Positions 1-6,725 of a DNA stretch of 64,000 nt are shown one piece after another. Each line of letters opens with the position of its first letter. The first letter of the stretch is position 1. The notes beneath the pieces are model-generated. The model was not told where the DNA came from. It saw nothing but the letters and a program-made list of their open reading frames with translations, and ran no database searches. Location: the NCBI GenBank assembly GCA_028281535.1, contig JANQJS010000053.1:1-64000 (forward strand). Direction: 5' to 3'. The stretch is from Sedimentisphaerales bacterium (lineage in GTDB: Bacteria > Planctomycetota > Phycisphaerae > Sedimentisphaerales > SM23-30). Both the position numbers and the translations under genes were made by a program.

Positions 1-34
1 TAAACGATTCAATACTAATATTTATTAAGAAAAC

Positions 35-368
35 CCTTGCAAAATAACTGATAAAGAGTAGAGTAACTTAAAAGGGTTAAATTCAGACAGACCTTTCCGG
101 CAATTTAATAAATGGCTTTACTAAGCGAATACGTTTCAGTCTAAACTGGAAGCATAGATGTCAAGAAGCGTAGGCGGGCTTGGTGCGCCTTTATCATGTC
201 CCATTGCGATCGATAAAGGGCACCATTGCTTTCATGTTTCTTGACGGGCTCTTCCAGGCCTAGACTGAGCATGAGGTAGTGGTGTCCTTTTAACACATTC
301 GTGTTTCCTAACGCCGCGATCATTGTGCCGCAAACCCGGCTCCGTTGTCGCCTGCGTTACCACCGAGC
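35..368 (+). ncRNA. Structured RNA element, copy A (HEARO/omega-RNA-like)
   Basis: This noncoding element matches 39367-39691 over its whole length. Three nested helices are perfect in both copies although their sequences differ: 136-143 with 261-268, 146-152 with 251-257, and 160-167 with 238-245. Conserved single-stranded blocks lie between them (about 168-189, 217-236 and 267-287). A 3' hairpin (293-304, ACAC-ATTC-GTGT) and a stem 309-314/354-359 follow. Similarity to copy B begins at CCTTGC (35) and the element stops just before ATGA at 369. An end directly before ATGA or GTGA is described for HEARO RNAs, the guide RNAs of IscB nucleases. The structure is seen directly; the family name is inference. 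No IscB-like reading frame is nearby. Confidence 0.6.
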
Positions 369-384
369 ATGAATCATTCATACC

Positions 385-482
385 AAAAGGATTCCATTCA
401 ATAGAGAGGCTTTGCGCCCATTGTACGCCGCGACCGTTCTACGTGAACCCGCTTCCGTTGGGCGCTACATTGTTAGCGAGAT
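385..482 (+). ncRNA. 3'-end fragment of the structured RNA family
   Basis: The segment repeats at 39703-39827. It has a closing stem GCGCCCA (414-420) / TGGGCGC (459-465) around the block CGCCGCGACCGTT, and ends GCGAGAT directly before ATGA (483). It lacks the long nested helices of copy A, so it looks like a 5'-truncated relative. Confidence 0.4.
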
Positions 483-495
483 ATGAAAAGAGGTT

Positions 496-610
496 TAACC
501 ACAGATTGCGCAGATGAACACAGATTTTAAAGGCATAATATTTTAGTTTTAAATAACAAAATACAAATGCTTTTAATTAAATTTGCGCTAATCTGTGAAA
601 TCTGTGGTTA
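496..610. repeat. MITE-like inverted repeat (CCACAGATT family)
   Basis: The left end TAACCACAGATTGCGCAGAT and the right end, read in reverse complement as TAACCACAGATTTCACAGAT, form imperfect terminal inverted repeats around an A+T-rich centre. There is no reading frame inside. Related copies lie at 39841-39955 and 40292-40407, and degenerate ones at 34264-34379 and 33040-33080. A miniature non-autonomous transposon or hairpin repeat is the likely nature. Confidence 0.6.
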
Positions 611-616
611 GAAACG

Positions 617-740
617 ATTTAAATACACCATCCCCATTTCACCTTTGGTGAACTGAGGCTGCCACCCAGGCGTTCGCCTGATTAAGCTCTTGAGTTCAGT
701 TGTGATGATGGCTCCGCTGTCGCCTGGGTGAATGCGAGAT
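617..740 (+). ncRNA. 3'-end fragment of the structured RNA family
   Basis: A hairpin TTCACC-TTT-GGTGAA (638-652) is followed by a perfect 10-bp closing stem CACCCAGGCG (663-672) / CGCCTGGGTG (721-730). A nested palindrome with a TT centre sits at 667-680. The segment ends GCGAGAT directly before ATGA (741). The copy at 40415-40475 has the first hairpin as TTCATC-TTT-GATGAA, a compensated change. Confidence 0.4.
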
Positions 741-769
741 ATGAAGAAAGGTAAGAATATAAGAGAGGT

Positions 770-887
770 ATGTTAAGGCCGCAACAGTCTATAGAAAGAG
801 CTCGGCAGAACCCTATGGAGAATACAAAAGCAAGTAATCAGAAAGGAGGTGATGCGAATCAGATAAACACGGAGAGGTTCGTCTGTA
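770..887. repeat. Conserved intergenic block shared with 40012-40113
   Basis: The block starts at the CCGCAACAGT region and contains CTCGGCAGAACC and AAAGGAGGTGATGC, ending AAACACGGAGAGGT. It recurs in the same order in the second noncoding region. It carries no convincing reading frame. It may be a remnant of whatever followed the RNA element in the ancestral mobile unit. Confidence 0.45.
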
Positions 888-1011
888 GTGCTTGATGTCT
901 CGTTTTAAGGTAGTGATCAACGAGAACGGGTTCCCGTAACATGATCGCGGCGAGACACTCATGCGAACGCATGTTTGGTTGGTGTTGGGACAGAAACTCC
1001 CCATTGCATTG

Positions 1012-1036
1012 TGCTCTGAGTGGGGCAACCAGGCTT
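1012..1036. repeat. Short dispersed repeat, copy 1 (GCTCTGAGTGG)
   Basis: GCTCTGAGTGGGGCAACCAG followed by GCTT and an A/T run recurs at 3189-3216 as GCTCTGAGTGGAGCAACTGG followed by GCTT. Both copies lie just beyond reading frames. A second short repeat, GGTGGGCAGAAATCTGCCCA at about 1045-1066, is echoed at 35121-35144. Confidence 0.4.
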
Positions 1037-1109
1037 AAAAAAGGTGGGCAGAAATCTGCCCACCCTACATCTACTTTTATAACTGGCAAGTGCCGTACAC
1101 ACGTATCAC

Positions 1110-1183
1110 CCATTAGTAACGAACAGCGTGAGTGGGTTACTAACAGGACGATCGCGGCGTACTTAACGCACACGAACGTGTGC
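1110..1183 (-). ncRNA. Minus-strand 3' fragment of the structured RNA family
   Basis: Read on the minus strand, it starts with a perfect hairpin (1168-1183, GCACACGTTCGTGTGC) that overlaps the fucosidase stop codon. The block CGCCGCGATCGTCC follows, and the segment ends directly before GTGA (1109-1106). The same order of parts is seen in the plus-strand fragments. A second degenerate minus-strand piece lies at about 903-973, with hairpins at 926-937 and 960-973. Confidence 0.35.
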
Positions 1184-2685
1184 TATTTTACTTGGATTTT
1201 AAAAGACCAGGCGTAATCGCAGGGGAGTTTTTTGGGTAGCTCTTCGATGATAATGTCGTTGTCTTTTTGTTGCCACTTTAGTGGTTTGTTATCGCCGAGC
1301 ATGATAATGTCTGATCCTTCTACCGCTTTGACGCCTGGGATTGTAAAGGGGGCCTGGGGTTTTTTGCTATCACCATAGGCGGCAAACCCTTTTGTGGGGG
1401 GCCATTGATTGCCCATTTCAATCGCGTATAGATAATCTCCTTTTTCTGTAAAACGGATAGTACCTGCTGCGTGTGTATCTACACCGCCAGGATGGAAGGG
1501 AGCGCATCGGGCCGCGTATAGAGCTTCTTTGTTGTGCTTCATCCAGTCGCCCATGGCTTTAAGACCATCGATTTGTTCCTGGGGTAGTGTGCCATCAGCT
1601 TTGGGGGCTACGTCAAATAGTGTGACACCATTTTTGCTAATGCGGTCGATCACACCATCGATCAACATATTGACTGGGCGGCAACCGACGCCTTCAGCGT
1701 AGGCCCAGTAATTGCCAATAGGAACATCTTTTTGCCAACGTTGTTTTTGTGGTTTTTCCATACCAGCCCATGCCCATACGCCACCGCCAAAGATGCCGCC
1801 TTCAATATCGAAAATAGAACAGGATAGTGGTGCCAGGTCATGTTTCTGTGAAATGAAAACTTCTTTGCCCCATTTTTCACCTTGGTTATAATAGTAAGCA
1901 ATATATTCTTTCCAATTTTCTAAACCGCAGTAGGCATCTTCAAACCATAGTTGATCGGGTTGATACTTGTCGGTAAGTTCTAATAGTTTTTTGTTCAAGA
2001 CATCAAACTCACTCATTTGATAAAGATCGGCATACTGTGGATCATGAAAGTGTGAATCTTCTGGACAGTGTTCAAATGCTTCTTCGTATGTTTCTGCTGG
2101 GGGTTCGTGAACGGTCGCGACGGTTTTCAAACCTTGCTTGCGGCAGGCTTCAAATAGTTCACCCACAATATCGCGTTTGGGTCCCATGTCCATGGAATTG
2201 AATTTGTCATAGTCGCTGTCCCATAAGACAAAGCCATCGCCATGTTCAGCAGTGACACCGGCATAATCACCGCCGGCATACTTGAATAGACTGACCCATT
2301 CATCGGGATCCCATTTTGCCGCAGTAAAGAGTGGGATTAATTCATGGTAGCCTGTTTCGCAAGGTTCACCATAATTTTTACGGTGAAAATCATAACAGCC
2401 GTAATTGTTTCGTTTCAGGCCATTCGGAATGTACATAAATTTTCCATACCATAGTCCGCTGTCGACAACTTCCTTGCCATCATTAAAACGATGACCGGGA
2501 ACGGAATAGACACCCCAATGAGCATAAAAACCCATAACGGCATCATTGATCCATTGGGGTACTTGCCATTGTGAAAGCGATTCCCAATTGGGTTGGTATT
2601 TTTCTTTCTCTGCGCAGGCCAGTTGCGGACTCAGACAAATAATAGTGGTTAGCATTAAAACGATTACTCTGTGCGACATCTTCAT
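1183..2685 (-). CDS. GH29 alpha-L-fucosidase family protein, secreted
   Basis: This is a 500-residue protein with a cleavable signal peptide (about 1-25) and a GH29 (beta/alpha)8 domain. Family landmarks are AHWG (55-58), AEHGDGF (146-152), WFED (247-250) and FDIEGG (292-297). GH29 enzymes remove terminal alpha-L-fucose by a retaining mechanism with an Asp nucleophile, usually in a W-F-D motif. Here the residue after WF is Glu249, followed by Asp250, so either the nucleophile is shifted or this is a divergent subfamily. The closest relative in the window is the protein at 41152. A good ribosome binding site is not obvious before the ATG. It is transcribed alone, and an RNA-element fragment begins at its stop codon. 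The substrate is probably a fucose-containing glycan, but this is inference. Confidence 0.85.
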   Translation of the reverse strand: MKMSHRVIVLMLTTIICLSPQLACAEKEKYQPNWESLSQWQVPQWINDAVMGFYAHWGVYSVPGHRFNDGKEVVDSGLWYGKFMYIPNGLKRNNYGCYDFHRKNYGEPCETGYHELIPLFTAAKWDPDEWVSLFKYAGGDYAGVTAEHGDGFVLWDSDYDKFNSMDMGPKRDIVGELFEACRKQGLKTVATVHEPPAETYEEAFEHCPEDSHFHDPQYADLYQMSEFDVLNKKLLELTDKYQPDQLWFEDAYCGLENWKEYIAYYYNQGEKWGKEVFISQKHDLAPLSCSIFDIEGGIFGGGVWAWAGMEKPQKQRWQKDVPIGNYWAYAEGVGCRPVNMLIDGVIDRISKNGVTLFDVAPKADGTLPQEQIDGLKAMGDWMKHNKEALYAARCAPFHPGGVDTHAAGTIRFTEKGDYLYAIEMGNQWPPTKGFAAYGDSKKPQAPFTIPGVKAVEGSDIIMLGDNKPLKWQQKDNDIIIEELPKKLPCDYAWSFKIQVK

Positions 2686-2990
2686 AAGTAGTCTCCTATA
2701 GTAGTTTGCCTAATTTACTGAAAGTACGATAGACGCTAGGATACCAAGTTGGAGATAGCGCATAATTCAACTGGGAAGGTAAGCAGGAAATCTAGAAGAA
2801 AATATGTTCGTTACACACTCTCTCTACGGTATTCTACTTATGCTTGAATGATTTATTTATGCATTTTTGGGGTAGCATTACAGGCGTGTAATTTACATAT
2901 ATAACGCTAAAAAATCAACCTAAAAATCCTGGGTAATTAGAGGAGGATCCATTAGTTAAGCTCAAAGGATTTTTTAAGAAGGCTGAGAAA
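2686..2990. other. Divergent intergenic region
   Basis: About 300 bases separate the minus-strand fucosidase from the next plus-strand ORF. They are A+T-rich and should hold the fucosidase promoter. The only clear element is a strong Shine-Dalgarno-like AGAGGAGG at 2939-2946, which has no ATG, GTG or TTG at a suitable distance in the downstream frame. Confidence 0.4.
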
Positions 2991-3188
2991 GTGGATATAC
3001 ATCTTAGCGGCTCTAATATTTTGAAAGATATGAAAGTGGTTGGTGCAGTAGATACAACAAATCTAAAAGGTGGGTTTCCTCATGAGTTAAGTGGCATGAT
3101 TGTTTTGGAAAAACCTCATGGTAAGCGGATGATGATAAGAGCCAATATGATTAGGATGATCGAAGAGTCTGAGAGTTTAAAAAACTAA
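2991..3188 (+). CDS. Small hypothetical protein (65 aa), start uncertain
   Basis: This short frame has no domain that I recognise. The listed GTG start has no good ribosome binding site. The same frame stays open back past 2952, where a strong AGAGGAGG (2939-2946) lies just upstream but no standard start codon is available. The true start may be non-standard, or a mutation or frameshift may have removed it. The C-terminal half is mixed charged and hydrophobic (GMIVLEKPHGKRMMIRANM), without a signal peptide or membrane segment. It could be a real small protein or a remnant. Confidence 0.35.
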   Translation: MDIHLSGSNILKDMKVVGAVDTTNLKGGFPHELSGMIVLEKPHGKRMMIRANMIRMIEESESLKN

Positions 3189-3303
3189 GCTCTGAGTGGA
3201 GCAACTGGGCTTTTAAAGTTATCATTCCTATTTCATAAGAATTGTGTTAGTATATGTTCATCGTGATTTGGGTGGATTTCTGGTCCATATTAGGGTTTTG
3301 GCT

Positions 3304-4413
3304 ATGGACAATCTAGGTAGAAGATATGATATTGACTGGTTAAGGGTGATCGCCATTTGGTTGTTGATTCTGTATCATGTCACGATCAGTTTCCAGCCTT
3401 TTGCTCGATTTATTGATTATATTCAAAGTGAACAGCAGGTCGAATCGCTTTGGATCGCTGCACAATCAATCACAATTTGGCGTTTGGCGCTGCTTTTCTT
3501 TGTTTCTGGTATGGGCGTTTATTTTGCACTTGCCCGAAGGAATTGGAAGCAACTTTTACTTGAAAGAACCGTGCGAATTTTATTGCCATTGATTTTTGGC
3601 TTTTTTACGATTGTGCCATTATACAAATATATGAAACAGGCTTATTATGGCGAGCCATTAGCTTATGAGCCTTTTGCAGGTCATTTGTGGTTTTTGGCAA
3701 ATATTTTTGCCTATGTGCTACTCTTAATGCCCATATTTTATTATTTGAAAAAACGTCCCGATCATGTCATTTTAAGATCTCTTCGCAAATTACTGAATTA
3801 TCCTGAAAGTTTGTTTCTTTTTATTATCCCTGTTATTATAGAAGCCTATGTCTTAGACCCTGGTCGATTTAGTCAGCTTGCCTATACATGGCATGGTTTC
3901 TGGTTAGGACTGTTGGTTTTCTTTATGGGGTTTTGTTTTATCGCTATGGGCGAATCTTTCTGGAAAGCAGTTGATCAATTAAAATTTACCTGTTTAGTGA
4001 TTGCTGTTGTTTTGTGTTTTGTTCGTCTTTTTGTTTATGAGGTTGATTCACCACATTTTTTAACTGTGATCGAAGCGATGAATTGGATTTATGCCGCGTT
4101 TGGATTTGGGTATGCATACTTAAATAAGCCAAGTCGAGTTTTGAGTTATCTTAGTGTTGCCGTTTATCCCGTTTATATTCTGCATTCGGTATTTCAGCAA
4201 TTGGGCATGATGGCTGTAATACCTCTGAATGTTCCACCTGGATTGAAGTTTGTTTTAGCGGTTATTATAACGTTTGCTGGCTGCTATCTAACATACGAAC
4301 TTGTGATAAGAAGAATCAATGTTATTCGACCTCTATTTGGCTTGAAATTCTTACCAAAGAAAGAAGCAGTCGTATCTCAGGATGCGGTAACTGTTCCAAT
4401 TGATGCAAAATAA
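3304..4413 (+). CDS. Acyltransferase family 3 membrane protein
   Basis: This is an integral membrane acyltransferase of the OafA/YrhL type with about ten hydrophobic segments. The N-terminal signature RRYDIDWLRV followed by the conserved His of LILYH is typical of the family, which transfers acetyl or other acyl groups to extracytoplasmic sugars. I chose the ATG at 3304, because the family starts a few residues before the R-x-DW motif. An upstream in-frame GTG at 3244 would add 20 residues with no family match. It is followed 17 bases later by an ankyrin-repeat gene, so the two may be co-transcribed. The acceptor is unknown. Confidence 0.85.
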   Translation: MDNLGRRYDIDWLRVIAIWLLILYHVTISFQPFARFIDYIQSEQQVESLWIAAQSITIWRLALLFFVSGMGVYFALARRNWKQLLLERTVRILLPLIFGFFTIVPLYKYMKQAYYGEPLAYEPFAGHLWFLANIFAYVLLLMPIFYYLKKRPDHVILRSLRKLLNYPESLFLFIIPVIIEAYVLDPGRFSQLAYTWHGFWLGLLVFFMGFCFIAMGESFWKAVDQLKFTCLVIAVVLCFVRLFVYEVDSPHFLTVIEAMNWIYAAFGFGYAYLNKPSRVLSYLSVAVYPVYILHSVFQQLGMMAVIPLNVPPGLKFVLAVIITFAGCYLTYELVIRRINVIRPLFGLKFLPKKEAVVSQDAVTVPIDAK

Positions 4414-4430
4414 GTCGTAGGAGTCATTGA

Positions 4431-4985
4431 ATGAAAAATGTTCAATTCAGATATCTTGTCGTAACGTTGGTTTTTATTGGTGTGAGTTTTCTCATCAAAG
4501 TAGCAGCAGAAAATTTAACCTATAATATTTGGAAGGCCGCAGCCACAGGGGATATCGAATTTATTGAAGCCTATTTAGCTGAGGGGCATGATATAAATGC
4601 TAAAGATCCTGAGTTTGGTAGCACGGCATTGATCACCTCTGCTACATATGGACGGATTGAGGTTGCTAAATTTCTCATAGATAAAGGGGCCAATTTAAGT
4701 GAGCAAAAGAACGATGGCAATACCGCTCTACATGATGCCGCCTTTTTTTGCCGCATGGAAATTGTAGAGCTTTTGCTAGATAAAGGTGCCGATACGACTA
4801 TCGAAAATTTTTATGAAGATATACCTTTAGGTACTGTTTCAGGACCATGGTCTGCCGAGTTAGAGGGCTATTACCATTTTTTATCTGACATGTTAAAGAT
4901 ACCATTGGACATTGAATTACTCAAAACTGAGCGATCTAATGTTATGGTAATTTTACAAGATGATGATAAAGGACTGGAAAATTAG
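4431..4985 (+). CDS. Ankyrin-repeat protein with N-terminal membrane/signal segment
   Basis: This 184-residue protein has an N-terminal hydrophobic stretch (about 7-26) that acts as signal peptide or anchor, then roughly three ankyrin repeats (about 32-130). Repeat hallmarks are GSTALITSATYGRIEVAKFL and GNTALHDAAFFCRMEIVELL, each followed by a DKGA turn. Ankyrin repeats bind proteins, and the location suggests a periplasmic or membrane-attached role. The gene starts 17 bases after the acyltransferase stop, so a shared transcript is likely. The partner is unknown. Confidence 0.8.
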   Translation: MKNVQFRYLVVTLVFIGVSFLIKVAAENLTYNIWKAAATGDIEFIEAYLAEGHDINAKDPEFGSTALITSATYGRIEVAKFLIDKGANLSEQKNDGNTALHDAAFFCRMEIVELLLDKGADTTIENFYEDIPLGTVSGPWSAELEGYYHFLSDMLKIPLDIELLKTERSNVMVILQDDDKGLEN

Positions 4986-5159
4986 TTTTTTGAATGTCAC
5001 CGATGTTATTTCAGCTAGCCTAAATATAAAAGGCTTGATAAGGGCCTCTTAATTCTTTATAATGGTAATTTAGCCTGCCAGACTAAATTATTGCCATAAT
5101 TAGTATATTTTTCTATGATCGCACGTTGTTCTTTTCAATCTTTATAAGTTCTGTGCGAC

Positions 5160-6662
5160 TTGTCTAAATATGCTATGAGGAGATCATTTTTGATTCAGTC
5201 CTTATGGAAATCGATTAGTTCTACCGTAATTGTAACATTTCTATTTCTTGGGTGCTCATCACAAGCGAATAAACATAAAACGGTTCATATAGCTAAGCCG
5301 AATGTGATTCTCATTTACGCTGATGATTTAGGTTTTGGCGATATTTCCTGTTACAACCCAAACTCCAAAATCAAGACACCTCATATTGATAGGCTGGCTA
5401 AGCAGGGGATGATGTTTAGAGATGCTCATAGTCCTGCTTCGTTTTGTACGCCCTCACGTTATAGTATTTTGACAGGGAATTATTGTTGGCGATCGGAAGA
5501 GGCCTCCAGTCTACAGGGGGGATATGGCCTGCCTATTATCAAGCAAGATGAAATGACTTTAGGGAATTTGTTCCAACTGAATGGTTATAAAACCGCGGCA
5601 TGTGGTAAATGGCATGTCGGTATGCAGTGGACACTTATGAATTCAGAGTTGGAGCAGCAAGAGGAAAATATTGATTTTAAAGCACCGTTGAAATTAACCC
5701 CGATCGATCAGGGGTTTGATTACTTTTTTGGAACCTCTGGTTGTCCAACAGATGATCCTCCTTTTGCTTATATTGAAAATCGTCAAATCATTGGTCATCC
5801 TTTGCAAAGAAAGTCATATGAAATGATCGTTGGTAATGGTGGGCAAACCGCTGTTTGGGATGAGGTTTTGACGGGACAGGGGTATACACATGAAACAACA
5901 GATATCGCTTTTACCGATAAAGCTATCAAATTTATTGAGCAGCAGACTAAAAATAAAAAACCCTTTTTCGTTTATTTACCTTATTCATTGCCACACATTC
6001 CTTGGGAGCCGGCTAGTTTTGTTAAAGGGACAACCGGAGCAGGACCGCGTGGCGATTTGGTAGCTCTGTTGGATCATTGTGTTGGACAGGTCACATCGAC
6101 GTTAGAACGTTTGGGAGTGGATGATAATACTATTATAATATTTTCGAGTGACAATGGACCAAGAGAAGGCGAGTTGGGCCATAGTGCTTCAGGCCCATGG
6201 CGTGGATTTAAAGGTGATATCTATGAAGGGGGGCATCGTGTACCCTTTATTGTTAAATGGCCTGGGAAAGTTACTAAAAATTCAGTGAGTGATGAGCTGG
6301 TTAGTCAGGTCGATTTGTTTTCAACATTTGCTACATTATTGAATTATCCATTAAAGCCAAAAGATGCAATAGATAGTATTGATTTTTCTGCAGTGTTATT
6401 GGGACAGAATTATGATAAGCCTGTTCGCCAAGATCATGTTCATCTGTTTTATGCGGTTCGTAAAGGGGATTGGAAATTAACATTTGATGTTCCTGACTTT
6501 GATTCAAATCCTGATCAAACGTTTGTTGCAGAAGAGTTATTCAATTTAAAAGTGGATCCTGCTGAGAAAAACAATGTGATTAATGACCATCGAGATATTG
6601 TTAAGGATTTGAGAGCTTTATTTATAAAATATCATACACAAGGGTATTCCAGACCCATGTGA
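5160..6662 (+). CDS. Type I sulfatase, lipoprotein
   Basis: This S1-family sulfatase hydrolyses sulfate esters, probably on a carbohydrate. The formylglycine site is C-T-P-S-R, with Cys96 converted to formylglycine by a maturase not found here. The metal site ADDLGFGD lies at 54-61 and a C-terminal DWKL-type motif near 440. A lipobox ending in Cys32 (LFLGC) predicts a lipid-anchored protein. The listed start is a TTG at 5160. An ATG at 5175 is an alternative, and an AGGAGA at 5178 precedes an in-frame TTG at 5190, so the start is unresolved. The next gene is a close paralogue, which suggests a tandem duplication with divergence in substrate choice. Confidence 0.9.
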   Translation: MSKYAMRRSFLIQSLWKSISSTVIVTFLFLGCSSQANKHKTVHIAKPNVILIYADDLGFGDISCYNPNSKIKTPHIDRLAKQGMMFRDAHSPASFCTPSRYSILTGNYCWRSEEASSLQGGYGLPIIKQDEMTLGNLFQLNGYKTAACGKWHVGMQWTLMNSELEQQEENIDFKAPLKLTPIDQGFDYFFGTSGCPTDDPPFAYIENRQIIGHPLQRKSYEMIVGNGGQTAVWDEVLTGQGYTHETTDIAFTDKAIKFIEQQTKNKKPFFVYLPYSLPHIPWEPASFVKGTTGAGPRGDLVALLDHCVGQVTSTLERLGVDDNTIIIFSSDNGPREGELGHSASGPWRGFKGDIYEGGHRVPFIVKWPGKVTKNSVSDELVSQVDLFSTFATLLNYPLKPKDAIDSIDFSAVLLGQNYDKPVRQDHVHLFYAVRKGDWKLTFDVPDFDSNPDQTFVAEELFNLKVDPAEKNNVINDHRDIVKDLRALFIKYHTQGYSRPM

Positions 6663-6725
6663 TGATGATTAATCAGAAAAAAAATATGTGTGTTGTTGTG
6701 AATAGTAACTTTCTAGGAGAATGAA

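Noticed and set aside
35..368. CRISPR array as an explanation of the noncoding repeats
   Set aside because: Repeats are not evenly spaced, differ in length and have no unique spacers between identical units. No cas genes are seen.
35..1182. Integron attC sites as an explanation of the repeats
   Set aside because: GTTGGGC and GCCCAAC motifs occur, but the paired boxes and spacing of attC sites are not present and no cassette-like genes lie between the repeats.
859..1216. Overlapping reading frames on both strands near 859-1216
   Set aside because: They run through RNA-family fragments and repeats and match nothing known.
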